From positions 115,972-179,971 of the forward strand of contig JAEZKA010000056.1 of the NCBI GenBank assembly GCA_023436225.1: a stretch of DNA of 64,000 nt, given 5' to 3'. This document shows, in pieces, positions 36,873 through 45,995 of this stretch. Numbering within the stretch: position 1 is the stretch's first letter; each line of letters opens with the position of its first letter. A model generated the notes under the pieces. The model did not search any database. It saw only the letters and a list, made by a program, of their open reading frames with translations, and was not told the origin of the DNA. Source of the stretch: Bacillota bacterium (GTDB lineage: Bacteria; Bacillota; Clostridia; Lachnospirales; Lachnospiraceae). Both the position numbers and the translations under genes were made by a program.

Positions 36873-38855
36873 TTACTGGATTTCCGCTCCTGAGGGCATC
36901 GGTTTCTCCGGAATCATCAGTGCCAGATTACCCTCTGCATCCTCCGCACAGAGTAACATTCCTTCGGATAGCATTCCGGCTAAGGTTGCAGGCTTTAAAT
37001 TAACCACTACCATAACCTTCTTGCCAACCATCTCCTCCGGTGTATAATGTGCTTTAATGCCGGATACGATCTGCTTTACCTGAGAACCGATCTTCACCTG
37101 AGAGCATAACAGCTTCTTGGATTTCTTAACCTCTTCACAGGCAATGATCTCACCGATTTGGAATTGCAGCTTTGCAAAATCATCATAGTTAATCTCCGCT
37201 TTTGCTTCAATATCGATAACATCAGTAACGTTCTCTGCTACTGCTTCAACCGCTACCTCTGTATTAACCTCTTTTACTTCTTTCATCTCTTCCACCTTAC
37301 TAAGTACCTCCTTTAAATCAAGTCTTGCAAATAATATCTCCGGTGTCTCGGTTACCTTCGTTCCTGATACATATAGGCCATATTTCTCGTACTCTTCGAT
37401 AGTACGGCTCTTTGTATTCAACTGAGCCATAATCTTACCCGCTGTCTCCGGCATAAAGGACTCTAATAAGCTGGTACCAATACAGATACTTTCTACCAGG
37501 TTATAAAGCACGGTCTCTAAACGGGCTTTCTTACCTTCATCCTTAGCCAGTGCCCAAGGCAGGGTCTCATCAATATATTTATTACAACGCTTGAATAGAG
37601 TAAATATCTCACTGATGGCATCGGCTACACGAAGCTTCTCCATCTTAGCAAGTACCTTCTTCGGAGTTTCAAGAGCAAGCGCGATCAGCTCCTCATCCAC
37701 AGGCTCTTTTTCATTACCGTTATTTACAATGCCGCCAAAGTATTTATTGGACATGGATACCGTACGATTTACCAGGTTTCCTAAGGTATTAGCCAGATCA
37801 GAATTAATTCTTTCTACAAGAAGCTCCCAGGAAATGATACCATCATTATCAAAGGGCATTTCATGAAGAACGAAATATCTTACAGCATCCACACCGAACA
37901 GTTTTACCAAATCATCTGCATAGAGAACATTTCCTTTGGATTTACTCATCTTATCTGCCGCACTTCCTTGCATCAGCCAGGGATGACCAAATACCTGCTT
38001 CGGGAGCTCAACCTCTAACGCCATCAGGATAATCGGCCAGTAGATGGTATGGAAACGGATGATATCCTTGCCTATTAGATGAAGGTCCGCTGGCCAGTAT
38101 TTATTAAACTGCTCTGTATGATTACCATCTGCATCATAACCGATACCTGTGATGTAATTACTGAGTGCATCAAGCCAAACATATACTACATGCCTATCAT
38201 CAAAATCTACCGGAATACCCCATTTGAAGGAGGTACGGGATACACACAGATCCTGGAGTCCGGGTAGAAGGAAATTGTTCATCATCTCATTCTTTCTGGA
38301 TTCTGGTTGAATGAATTCCGGATGTGTATTAATGTGTTCAATCAGACGATCTGCATATTTGCTTAGCTTTAAGAAATATGCTTCCTCCTTAGCAGGCTGC
38401 ACCTCTCTGCCACAATCAGGACATTTGCCATCCACTAACTGGGAGGAGGTAAAGAAGGATTCACAAGGGGTACAATACATACCTTCATAATGTCCCTTAT
38501 AGATATCACCTTTGTCATAAAGTTTACGGAAAATCTTCTGGATCTGCTTCTCATGATCCACATCCGTGGTACGTATGAATTTATCATAGGAGCAATTCAT
38601 CAGATCCCAGATGCCCTTAATTTGTCCCGCAACGCCGTCCACAAACTCCTTCGGTGTAATTCCGGCATCTGCTGCCTTCAGCTCAATCTTCTGTCCATGC
38701 TCATCCGTTCCTGTCTGGAAGAATACATCATAGCCTTCCAATCTTTTGAAACGTGCAATACTGTCTGCCAATACGATCTCATAGGTATTACCGATATGGG
38801 GCTTTCCTGAGGTATAGGCAATTGCTGTTGTAATGTAATATGGTTTTTTGCTCAT
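36873..38855 (-). CDS. metG: Methionyl-tRNA synthetase
   Basis: 660 residues. Class I motifs are PHIGNTYE (HIGH) at the N-terminus and ADKMSKSKGN (KMSKS) near 300. A zinc knuckle CTPCESFF...CPDCG lies near 127-150. After an acidic linker (about 515-550) the C-terminal EMAP/Arc1-like tRNA-binding domain starts at YDDFAKLQFQIGEI. It charges tRNA-Met, including the initiator tRNA at 63213. Expression is controlled by the T-box leader directly upstream. Confidence 0.98.
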   Translation of the reverse strand: MSKKPYYITTAIAYTSGKPHIGNTYEIVLADSIARFKRLEGYDVFFQTGTDEHGQKIELKAADAGITPKEFVDGVAGQIKGIWDLMNCSYDKFIRTTDVDHEKQIQKIFRKLYDKGDIYKGHYEGMYCTPCESFFTSSQLVDGKCPDCGREVQPAKEEAYFLKLSKYADRLIEHINTHPEFIQPESRKNEMMNNFLLPGLQDLCVSRTSFKWGIPVDFDDRHVVYVWLDALSNYITGIGYDADGNHTEQFNKYWPADLHLIGKDIIRFHTIYWPIILMALEVELPKQVFGHPWLMQGSAADKMSKSKGNVLYADDLVKLFGVDAVRYFVLHEMPFDNDGIISWELLVERINSDLANTLGNLVNRTVSMSNKYFGGIVNNGNEKEPVDEELIALALETPKKVLAKMEKLRVADAISEIFTLFKRCNKYIDETLPWALAKDEGKKARLETVLYNLVESICIGTSLLESFMPETAGKIMAQLNTKSRTIEEYEKYGLYVSGTKVTETPEILFARLDLKEVLSKVEEMKEVKEVNTEVAVEAVAENVTDVIDIEAKAEINYDDFAKLQFQIGEIIACEEVKKSKKLLCSQVKIGSQVKQIVSGIKAHYTPEEMVGKKVMVVVNLKPATLAGMLSEGMLLCAEDAEGNLALMIPEKPMPSGAEIQ

Positions 38856-38972
38856 GCTTACATCAATCCTTTCTTTCTATTTTTAATACTTGCTTTTAAA
38901 TTTGTATCCCTCTGACCTTGCTTTAGTTCCCATCCTTAATCCGTCATGGTCGGCGCTGTGGTTTTTTAACAT

Positions 38973-39277
38973 AAAAAAACCCTCATCTTTAATTATTTAA
39001 AGACGAGAGGTGCTCCCGTGGTACCACTTTAATTTACCTTTATCTTTGAATAAAGGCCTCCTTCACTGCAAATACTACAGTGTTGCATTATAACGGTTGC
39101 TTCCGTCGCAGCCTAAGATTACTCCTCGGTGCGCAGCTCCAAGACCATCTTCCACAGTTTCCGCAAGCTAAACGATGTCAGCCGGCATGATATCCCTCTC
39201 CCCTTCTCAGCTATATGGGGTTCTCTGTTAAGTGCTCCGCTGTGTACTCTTCTTTTCATTGCCTTTACCATGTATTA
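38973..39277 (-). promoter_or_regulatory. T-box leader of metG
   Basis: On the minus strand the T-box sequence AAAGTGGTACCACGGGAGC (39012-39030) is followed by a competing terminator. That terminator is CCTCTCGTCTTTAA paired with TTAAAGATGAGGG (38980-39010), then seven Ts. A long stem I region lies upstream. Near 39180-39190 an ATC directly precedes an ATG in the likely specifier loop; the metG context favours ATG. Uncharged tRNA-Met stabilises the antiterminator and allows metG transcription. Confidence 0.93.
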
Positions 39278-39283
39278 TGACAA

Positions 39284-39312
39284 AGTATACCATGGGATAT
39301 AGGCTTTGTCAA
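39284..39312 (-). promoter_or_regulatory. Promoter of the metG T-box transcript
   Basis: Minus strand TTGACA (39307-39312), 17 bp, TATACT (39284-39289): close to consensus. Confidence 0.88.
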
Positions 39313-39424
39313 AGTATTTCCTTTTATTCATGCCCCCAAAATTATTCCTTCTATGATCAGGATGGATTTATTTTCCGGCCCATGCTATAATTGAAACATT
39401 CTAAATGATTGGAGAAGCATAATA

Positions 39425-41533
39425 ATGTTAAATCAATTCTTCAGACGATTCCGATTAATACAGAGTCTCTTAATTATAACCAGTATATGCTTACTGCTAA
39501 ACGGCTGCAATCCTAAGGAGCAAAATCCTTCTACGGAGCCAACCGGCGCAGCAAATCAGATTACAACTGGAGCCACACCAACTGTCTTACCAAAGACCTC
39601 AGGCACCACTCCAACTCCAACCGCTCTTCCTGCGGTAGTGGAAGTATTCTCTTATATCAATGAGGATGGTATGAATCTGGAAAGCAGAATTAATCCGCCA
39701 GAGGGTTATTCCCGCGTCTCTTCCTCCGAAGGGGAGCTGGCATATTTTATGCGTACCCTTCCTCTTAAAAGTAGCGAAAGTCAGTTAATGCTATATAACG
39801 GTCAGGCTAAATCTAATCAGAATAATCATGTAGCTATTTTTGATCTCAGTCTTGGAGATCGCGATTTACAACAATGCGCAGACTCACTTATCAGAATTTA
39901 TGCCGAATATTACTGGTCCTTACAGGTGTATGATAAGATTGCCTTTCATCTAACTAATGGCTTTTACATGGAGTATACAAAGTGGCGAGAGGGCTACCGG
40001 ATTAAGGTTGAGGGTAACGATGTCCGCTGGGTGAAATCAGCTTCCTATGATGATTCCTATGAAACATTTCTCAAGTATCTCGATATGGTATTCGCATATG
40101 CAGGGACCTTATCTCTCGCATCAGAATGCGAAAAAGTCACAGTTGAGGAGCTGCTACCCGGTGATTTATTTCTAAAAGGTGGCTCACCGGGGCATTGTGT
40201 TTTAATCGTTGATATGGCGACAGACGAGGATGGAAATCGATGCTATCTACTTGCTCAGGGTTATATGCCGGCACAAGATTTTCATGTCCTTAAGAATCCT
40301 CTCCATCCTGAAGATCCCTGGTACTATGCGTCTGAGATAACCTTTCCGCTCCGTACCCCCGAATGGCAGTTCGTCGAGGGTTCAGCCGCACGCTTTAGGA
40401 AATTTTCTTTGGAAGGAGCTATAGAGCTTACCACTTCCCATAACGATAACGCTGAAAGTATCCCTGCCTGGTCTCCTGCAGAAGGGGAGAATAAGGATCC
40501 GGCTTCTGAAGTCACCCTATTAGCTGTCGGTGATAACCTAATTCATATCGAGGTTGTGAAAAGCGGTGAACAAGCAGACGGTACTCTGAATTATGACCAT
40601 CTCTACTCCAATCTAAAGGAGGAGATTACCGCAGCAGACATTGCCGTTGTGAATCAGGAAACCATCTTGGGCGGCGATGACTTTGCCTATTCCGGCTATC
40701 CGAACTTCAACTCTCCAACCGAAATCGGTGATGCTCTTGTCGAAGCAGGTTTTGATGTCGTGCTTCAAGCAACGAATCATACTATGGATATGGGACTCAA
40801 AGGCATTGAGAATACCTTTGCTTTCTGGAGGACAAAGCCACTCGTTCATGTTCTTGGCATTAATGAGTCAGAGGAGGCCAGTGATAAAATAACCGTTATT
40901 GAGAAAAACGGAATTAAACTAGCAATGCTCAACTATACCTATAGCCTGAACGGCTATTCTCTACCGAAGGATAAGCCTTATCTTGTGAATCTACTGAATA
41001 AAAAAAAGATGGCAAAGGATATTGCAAAGGCGGAGAAAGAAGCGGATTTTACAATTGTTTTTCCTCATTGGGGTTCTGAATATGTTTATGCGGCAACCCC
41101 AATGCAAAAGAATCTTACGGAGTTCTTCTATGAGCATGGTGTTGATCTGGTTATCGGATCGCATCCTCATGTAATTGAACCAGTAGAATGGATTGAAGCT
41201 GATACGGACCATCGCATGCTAGTATACTATTCCTTAGGCAATTTCATGTCATATCAAAAAGAAGCTCCCAGAATGCTTGGAGCGATGGCTAAGGTGACGA
41301 TTAATAAGGATGAGAACGGTACCTATATCAGTAATGCTGCTATTACACCAATCGTAACTCATTACGAGAATGGTCCTGCAGATTTTCATTACGGAATTTA
41401 TAAGCTGAACGAATATACACCGACTTTGGCTAAGGTGCATGGTGTATCCGATATCGCCAAGGATGGTGACATGGACTACCAAACTACCTACGACCTTGCG
41501 AAGAAGGTATTAGGCTCCTGGTTTCCTTACTAA
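39425..41533 (+). CDS. Lipoprotein fusing DUF4846-like and CapA metallophosphoesterase domains
   Basis: 702 residues. Lipobox LNGC near residue 28, then a Thr/Pro-rich linker. Residues ~65-325 resemble DUF4846 (NPPEGYSR, PGDLFLKGGSPGHCVLIVDMA). Residues ~365-640 are the CapA/PgsA-like poly-gamma-glutamate domain: LLAVGDNLIHIEVVK, VVNQETILGG, LQATNHTMDMG, VFPHWGSEY and IGSHPHVIEPVEW, all metal-ligand blocks of calcineurin-like enzymes. Promoter with an extended -10 (TGCTATAAT, 39383-39391). Role in surface polymer or peptidoglycan handling is inferred. Confidence 0.88.
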   Translation: MLNQFFRRFRLIQSLLIITSICLLLNGCNPKEQNPSTEPTGAANQITTGATPTVLPKTSGTTPTPTALPAVVEVFSYINEDGMNLESRINPPEGYSRVSSSEGELAYFMRTLPLKSSESQLMLYNGQAKSNQNNHVAIFDLSLGDRDLQQCADSLIRIYAEYYWSLQVYDKIAFHLTNGFYMEYTKWREGYRIKVEGNDVRWVKSASYDDSYETFLKYLDMVFAYAGTLSLASECEKVTVEELLPGDLFLKGGSPGHCVLIVDMATDEDGNRCYLLAQGYMPAQDFHVLKNPLHPEDPWYYASEITFPLRTPEWQFVEGSAARFRKFSLEGAIELTTSHNDNAESIPAWSPAEGENKDPASEVTLLAVGDNLIHIEVVKSGEQADGTLNYDHLYSNLKEEITAADIAVVNQETILGGDDFAYSGYPNFNSPTEIGDALVEAGFDVVLQATNHTMDMGLKGIENTFAFWRTKPLVHVLGINESEEASDKITVIEKNGIKLAMLNYTYSLNGYSLPKDKPYLVNLLNKKKMAKDIAKAEKEADFTIVFPHWGSEYVYAATPMQKNLTEFFYEHGVDLVIGSHPHVIEPVEWIEADTDHRMLVYYSLGNFMSYQKEAPRMLGAMAKVTINKDENGTYISNAAITPIVTHYENGPADFHYGIYKLNEYTPTLAKVHGVSDIAKDGDMDYQTTYDLAKKVLGSWFPY

Positions 41534-41601
41534 AACCAAATGAGCAACTGTTTTACAGTTTGATGAGTTGAATTAAACCCAATTTCCATGTACACGAATC
41601 A

Positions 41602-41657
41602 AATAAGGTTGACCAAAAAGGTATACCATATTGATATACGTTTTAGTCAACCTTATT
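41602..41657. terminator. Bidirectional terminator downstream of the DUF4846-CapA gene
   Basis: AATAAGGTTGAC (41602-41613) pairs with GTCAACCTTATT (41646-41657) and an inner GTAT/ATAC pair shortens the loop. Confidence 0.8.
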
Positions 41658-41759
41658 CTAAAATCTTCTACCCTCTCGCTTCCCCAACTTCTTCCTCTGG
41701 GTAATACCTTCTCCAGTACTAACCTTTTCCAGATTATCAAATTTTATACATATTGTCAA
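41602..41759 (-). ncRNA. Candidate short GGA-rich transcript
   Basis: Minus strand TTGACA (41754-41759), 17 bp, TAATCT (41731-41736) predicts a start near 41724. About 65 nt of purine-rich sequence with repeated GGA (CTGGAAAAGG, CTGGAGAAGG, AGAGGAAG, GGGGAAG) runs into the hairpin at 41602-41657. A 30-codon frame crosses it but has no ATG. It may be a small RNA. The rest of 41534-42121 shows no gene. Confidence 0.35.
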
Positions 41760-42121
41760 TGGTTTTATAGCCTTTTTGCATGTTTCCCGTAATAGTGCAC
41801 TAATCTAAGTAATAATATCAATATAAAATTCACACATTTTAAGAATTTCCTGACAAACCCTACCAGATATTGTACTATATTTTTTACCTCCACTATTAAT
41901 AGAAATGAATGAATTCTACAAGAGTCGAATTTTTTTAGTCTCTTTTGCAAACCACTTTATGCTCAACTTATCATTTTATTGGTATTATAAAGGATGTGGT
42001 GAGAACTTTATTGCCAGCGATAACAGTGCTCAGAATCTCTATCGATAATAACTTGCATTCATCTATAAAATCATTTATTCTTATTTACATATATTATCGA
42101 ACAAAGGTATGGTGATTGATT

Positions 42122-42880
42122 ATGGACAAGCAGCTGTTTCTTCAGGCTTGTGATAAAGTAATCGGACAGCAACAGGGTTTGAACGGGATAGGAACCCTAG
42201 GTGAGAAGACCGTGCACTCTGTATTAAAATATTATCTGTCTCCAAATTACCTCAACCATGAAATCAAAGTTGGGGGTTTTGTTGCCGATATTTGTACCGA
42301 GAACGAAATAATCGAGGTTCAGACTCGCAATTTTGACAAGCTGCGGAGGAAGCTACCGATGTTTCTTACCTTCGCACCAGTAACGATTGTCTATCCTATC
42401 CCCAACATTAAGTGGATTCGATGGGTTAATCCACAGACCGGTGAAATTAGTCCACGACGAAAGTCTCCCAAACCGGGTTCTCCCTATTCCATCTTCCCTG
42501 AGCTCTATAAAATCAAGGATTACCTTGTAAATCCTAATCTTAAGCTCAAAATAATGATGATGGATCTAGAGGAATACCGTTTTCTAGATGGCTGGAGCAC
42601 GGATAAGAAGAAGGGATCAACCAGAAGTGACCGAATCCCCACAGAGTTAATTAAGGAGCTGGATATTCAAGGAGCCGCAGGCTATCAGCTTCTAATTCCT
42701 GAGGACTTGGATTATGAATTTACGGCCAGGGATTATAAGAAAGTCTCCGGGCAATCCATACAGGTATCCAGGACTGCTCTACATGTATTGAATTATATCG
42801 GTACCATAGAGCGTACCGGCAAGAAGGGAAACGCTTACATATACCGTCGATCATCTCTATGTCAAGCGGTAAATGAATAA
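42122..42880 (+). CDS. Conserved protein, putative PD-(D/E)XK fold plus winged helix
   Basis: 252 residues from the ATG at 42122; the frame opens two codons earlier with TTG. The N-terminal half has NHEIKVGGFVADICTENEIIEVQTRNFDKL, spread as E near 47, D near 56 and E-x-Q near 64-66, which is the spacing of restriction-endonuclease-like active sites. The C-terminal ~90 residues look like a winged helix-turn-helix (SRTALHVLNYIGTIERTGKKG). I do not know a characterised member. Nuclease activity is inference; the protein could be a regulator. Confidence 0.7.
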   Translation: MDKQLFLQACDKVIGQQQGLNGIGTLGEKTVHSVLKYYLSPNYLNHEIKVGGFVADICTENEIIEVQTRNFDKLRRKLPMFLTFAPVTIVYPIPNIKWIRWVNPQTGEISPRRKSPKPGSPYSIFPELYKIKDYLVNPNLKLKIMMMDLEEYRFLDGWSTDKKKGSTRSDRIPTELIKELDIQGAAGYQLLIPEDLDYEFTARDYKKVSGQSIQVSRTALHVLNYIGTIERTGKKGNAYIYRRSSLCQAVNE

Positions 42881-42909
42881 ATAATTGATTCCAGCCACTC
42901 AATTTATGA

Positions 42910-43003
42910 TATAATAAAAGCGTAGTGAGCATAATACAAGCTTGCTTGATATTATGCGATCGGAGCAAAAGATCATGAATACGATTTATATTCATGATAT
43001 AAT
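42910..43003 (+). promoter_or_regulatory. Two extended -10 elements upstream of the S1 gene
   Basis: TGATATAAT occurs at 42907-42915 and at 42995-43003; both match the extended -10 form. A hairpin-forming GCATAATA/TATTATGC lies between them. The -35 regions are weak. Confidence 0.4.
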
Positions 43004-43030
43004 ATAGATACTATTAAGAAAATATAAGAA

Positions 43031-43067
43031 TGGAGGTATGGGAGGTATGTTAACCTCCCTGGAATGA
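43031..43067 (+). promoter_or_regulatory. SD-sequestering hairpin and six-codon upstream ORF before the S1 gene
   Basis: GGGAGGT (43040-43046) pairs with ACCTCCC (43053-43059), burying the only strong SD. A mini-ORF ATG TTA ACC TCC CTG GAA TGA (43047-43067) has GGAGG ten nt upstream. Its stop overlaps the S1 gene start as ATGA at 43064. The S1 start itself has only CTGGA nearby, so coupling or autoregulation is likely. Confidence 0.55.
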
Positions 43068-44050
43068 TGATGAGTGAAGAGTTGAATGTGAATAATAACA
43101 CCTCTCTGCCGGATACAGATGCAGAGCTGATAACAGAACCTGAGATAATTCCTTCGATGGATGATTTTAAGGACGAGATTGCCCGGTCCTTTAAGAAAAT
43201 ACAGGAGGGAGATATATTAAAAGGTACCGTAATTGGAATCTCCGAAACTGAAGTAATTCTTGATCTGGGATATTATACCGAGGGTATCATTAAGCTGGAG
43301 GAATTAAGCAATGACCCCAGCTTCTCCATCAAGGCTGATGTAACACTCGGGGAGGAGATCTCAGCTACGGTTCTTCGCGAAGATGATGGACATGGTAACA
43401 TTCTATTGTCCAGAAAACGCGCAGATGATATTCTGGCATGGGACCATTTAAAGGAAGCCCTTGAAAGTCGTAAAATATTTAAAGTTAAGATAGCACAGGC
43501 TGTCAATGGAGGTGTGGTAACTTATTTACTAGGTGTACGTGCCTTCATACCCGCTTCCCAGCTGGCATTAACTTATGTAGAGGACCTGGACGCTTATGTG
43601 GGTAAGGAACTGGATGTAATCGTAATTAATGCCTCAGCTGAGGACATGAAGTTGGTGCTATCTGCAAAGGAAGTTGCCCGCGACCGTGAGAAACAGGATA
43701 AAACCAGTAAGATTTCCCGTCTTCAGACCGGTATCGTAACAACAGGCGTAGTAGAGAAGATTACCCCTTATGGTGCTTTTGTTAACATTGGTGAAGGCTT
43801 AACCGGATTAGTACACATATCTCAAATCTGCGGTAAGAGAATTAAGTCTCCTAATGAAGTAATCAAGGAAGGCGAGTCTGTAACCGTTAAGATTCTAGAG
43901 GTAAAGGATGGCAAGATTAGCCTCAGTATGAAAGCAGTAGAAGAGAAAGAGGAAGTACTTGAAGAGGTGGAAGAAGCTCCTGCCACCTACCAAAGCGGAG
44001 AAGAGGCAACAACTGGACTGGCTGCACTGTTAAAGAACATTAAGCTTTAA
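43064..44050 (+). CDS. Protein with three S1 RNA-binding domains (RpsA-like)
   Basis: 328 residues. Three S1 folds in tandem: EGDILKGTVIGISETEVILDLG (about 47-120), a more divergent middle one (FKVKIAQAVNGGVVTYLLGVRAFIP, 135-205), and TTGVVEKITPYGAFVNIGEGLTGLVHISQI (220-290). An acidic tail follows. Firmicute S1-like proteins of this size bind mRNA and may associate with ribosomes. Unlike E. coli S1 it is short and not proven essential. The start is one of three consecutive ATGs, coupled to a mini-ORF. Confidence 0.9.
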   Translation: MMMSEELNVNNNTSLPDTDAELITEPEIIPSMDDFKDEIARSFKKIQEGDILKGTVIGISETEVILDLGYYTEGIIKLEELSNDPSFSIKADVTLGEEISATVLREDDGHGNILLSRKRADDILAWDHLKEALESRKIFKVKIAQAVNGGVVTYLLGVRAFIPASQLALTYVEDLDAYVGKELDVIVINASAEDMKLVLSAKEVARDREKQDKTSKISRLQTGIVTTGVVEKITPYGAFVNIGEGLTGLVHISQICGKRIKSPNEVIKEGESVTVKILEVKDGKISLSMKAVEEKEEVLEEVEEAPATYQSGEEATTGLAALLKNIKL

Positions 44051-44084
44051 CTGTTAAAGAACATTTAGGTATAATCGTAACAAT

Positions 44085-44149
44085 GGCTTCGAGCTTACTC
44101 ATACGCCTTGTTCCTAAGGATACAAGGGCTCTGAGATAACCTCGAAGCC
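44085..44149. terminator. Convergent terminator between the S1 gene and the coiled-coil gene
   Basis: GGCTTCGAG (44085-44093) pairs with CTCGAAGCC (44141-44149), with CCTTG/CAAGG nested inside and TTATT after it. Confidence 0.8.
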
Positions 44150-44168
44150 TTATTCATTAACACACAAA

Positions 44169-44756
44169 TTAAAATGATATTATTTCAAGTATATATAAGA
44201 TTAGAAAAGCAATACCACTAATCCCGATCAGGTTAAATGCCAGTACAAACCATAGCAGTGCGTGACCTCTCTGAACCCTTCTGTCAAGAGCTTGTAGCTT
44301 GATTATTTGCTCTTCCTGATATTGCTTGCTTAGTAATGCGTTCTGCTTTTGAAGTTCAATCAGCAGCTCAGAAATACGGTTTACTACATTCTTATCGACG
44401 CCTTCCAGGTTATCACTGGTTGTCACCAGAATAGCTTTCAGCTTCTCCAGCTCCAGCATGATGTTATTGATTTTAACCTTATCCAGGTCTTCCATCAGCT
44501 CCATCGTCTTCTCGCCCTGTTCCTTGATATACGTTAGATCCATAGCGGTCTGAACCCCATTACACTTCTGTACTCCGATACTGTTCTCATAAACTTCACA
44601 CTTGTCCGAGTACTCTAAAAGCCATTTCTTATAATTTTCCAAGGTGTTGCGATACTCTTCCAGTTTTTGCTCATAGGTCGTTGTAATTTCTTTTGTACTT
44701 ACTTTCATTTTATTACCACGTTCTTTCAAAGTAGGTAATCCAAATGACATATTCAT
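44169..44756 (-). CDS. Coiled-coil protein with C-terminal membrane anchor
   Basis: 195 residues from the ATG at 44756 (GGAGAG eight nt upstream). Residues ~20-160 are highly charged heptad-like helix (EQKLEEYRNTLENYKKWL, ISELLIELQKQNALLSKQ). One hydrophobic segment at the very end (ALLWFVLAFNLIGISGIAFLI) gives a tail-anchor topology with the coil in the cytosol. No family recognised. It follows relQ by 18 nt in one operon and is therefore a candidate partner or membrane tether of the alarmone synthetase. Confidence 0.72.
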   Translation of the reverse strand: MNMSFGLPTLKERGNKMKVSTKEITTTYEQKLEEYRNTLENYKKWLLEYSDKCEVYENSIGVQKCNGVQTAMDLTYIKEQGEKTMELMEDLDKVKINNIMLELEKLKAILVTTSDNLEGVDKNVVNRISELLIELQKQNALLSKQYQEEQIIKLQALDRRVQRGHALLWFVLAFNLIGISGIAFLILYILEIISF

Positions 44757-44774
44757 AGGTACCACTCTCCTTTG

Positions 44775-45581
44775 CTATACTCGCAATCCGAACAATGTCC
44801 TCTTCTTCCCTGATTTTTGAGGCTCTGCATCTTCTGGCTTTGTTGTCTCCTTAGTGGCCTGTCCCTCTTCCTCCTCTATAATTGTTCCAAAGGACTCAGC
44901 AACCACTGACTTATAACCATCCATTAATTCTTCCTGATAGCTCTTTGTCCGTTCACTGCTATAGATCTTTATCTCTTCATTTAAGGTAAGCATCTTTTGG
45001 TCCAGATAAGCTACTATATCAGAGCATTCTTTTAATTCCTTTCGAATGTGCTCCGGTGCATTTCCCTCAAATTTATAATAAATCTTATGCTCAAGACTTG
45101 CCCAAAAATCCATCGCTATGGTACGAATCTGAATCTCTACCTTGGTCTCTATGGTCCGATCCGTGAGAAAGACAGGAATGGATATAATCATATGATAGCT
45201 GGTATATCCGTTTTCCTTTGGACACATAATGTAATCCTTCACTTTAAGTACCTTAATATCACTCTGCTTAGAGATTAGATCGGCAATACGATAAATATCT
45301 GAGGTAAAAGAACATATAACTCGTATTCCGGCTACATCATTGACATATTTAATTATATTATCCACCGTCAGTTCCTTCTGATTATGGCGAAGTTTCTTTG
45401 CAATACTCTGCGGTGTTTTTATTCTTGAAGTAATATGCTCTATGGGGTTATATTGATGTGCTAATTTAAATTCATTATTCAATATCTCTAGTTTTGTATT
45501 AACTTCCTTTAACGCAGCATCGTACAAAAGCAATGCAGCATTCCACTCCTCTGCCTCATCATAAAACATGGGGAGATCCAT
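44775..45581 (-). CDS. relQ: Small alarmone synthetase (RelQ-type GTP pyrophosphokinase)
   Basis: 268 residues, synthetase domain only. Motifs are VNDVAGIRVICSF, the NGYTSYHMII loop and VEIQIRTIAMDFWASLEHKIYYK, which carry the conserved Asp, Tyr-His and Glu of the RelA_SpoT domain. It makes (p)ppGpp from GTP or GDP plus ATP. The C-terminal ~50 residues are an acidic tail (EEEEGQATKE) beyond typical RelQ (about 210). No hydrolase domain. A promoter with extended -10 TGGTATAAT lies about 75 bp upstream. Confidence 0.93.
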   Translation of the reverse strand: MDLPMFYDEAEEWNAALLLYDAALKEVNTKLEILNNEFKLAHQYNPIEHITSRIKTPQSIAKKLRHNQKELTVDNIIKYVNDVAGIRVICSFTSDIYRIADLISKQSDIKVLKVKDYIMCPKENGYTSYHMIISIPVFLTDRTIETKVEIQIRTIAMDFWASLEHKIYYKFEGNAPEHIRKELKECSDIVAYLDQKMLTLNEEIKIYSSERTKSYQEELMDGYKSVVAESFGTIIEEEEGQATKETTKPEDAEPQKSGKKRTLFGLRV

Positions 45582-45656
45582 TTAATCACAACCTTTATAT
45601 TGTATAGTCTGTCTAAAATCCGATTAATTCCTGTTCATAATTTGTTCATTGTTATA

Positions 45657-45665
45657 ATTATACCA
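45657..45665 (-). promoter_or_regulatory. Extended -10 promoter of relQ
   Basis: Minus strand TGGTATAAT, with TATAAT at 45657-45662. The -35 is weak, as often seen with extended -10 promoters. Confidence 0.5.
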
Positions 45666-45995
45666 TAGAAATATGAATAATTCTTGAAGAAATCAAAAAT
45701 TAATGAAAAATTAAGGATTACTCAATATGGGGATAATACTCAATCGGTATAACAAAAGTCTTTGAATTTAAAAACTCCTCTGATAGTCTACAGAGAATTT
45801 TCACATCCTTGAGTTAGAAAGAGGAGGTGGGACTACAAAGATAGGTATTACAAAGTAGACTTTAAGAGCAGAATATACTGTGATATTCCTTATTACATAT
45901 TGGTAAAGAGTATTTTATTATTTGGATGAGTTATCGTGGAAATAGATACAATTGTATACAAATAAAAAAATTATAATTTTTTTATAAAAAATGTG

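Noticed and set aside
41765..41950. 61-codon minus-strand ORF in the 41.5-42.1 kb gap
   Set aside because: No ribosome site; AT-rich frame with no conserved-looking features.
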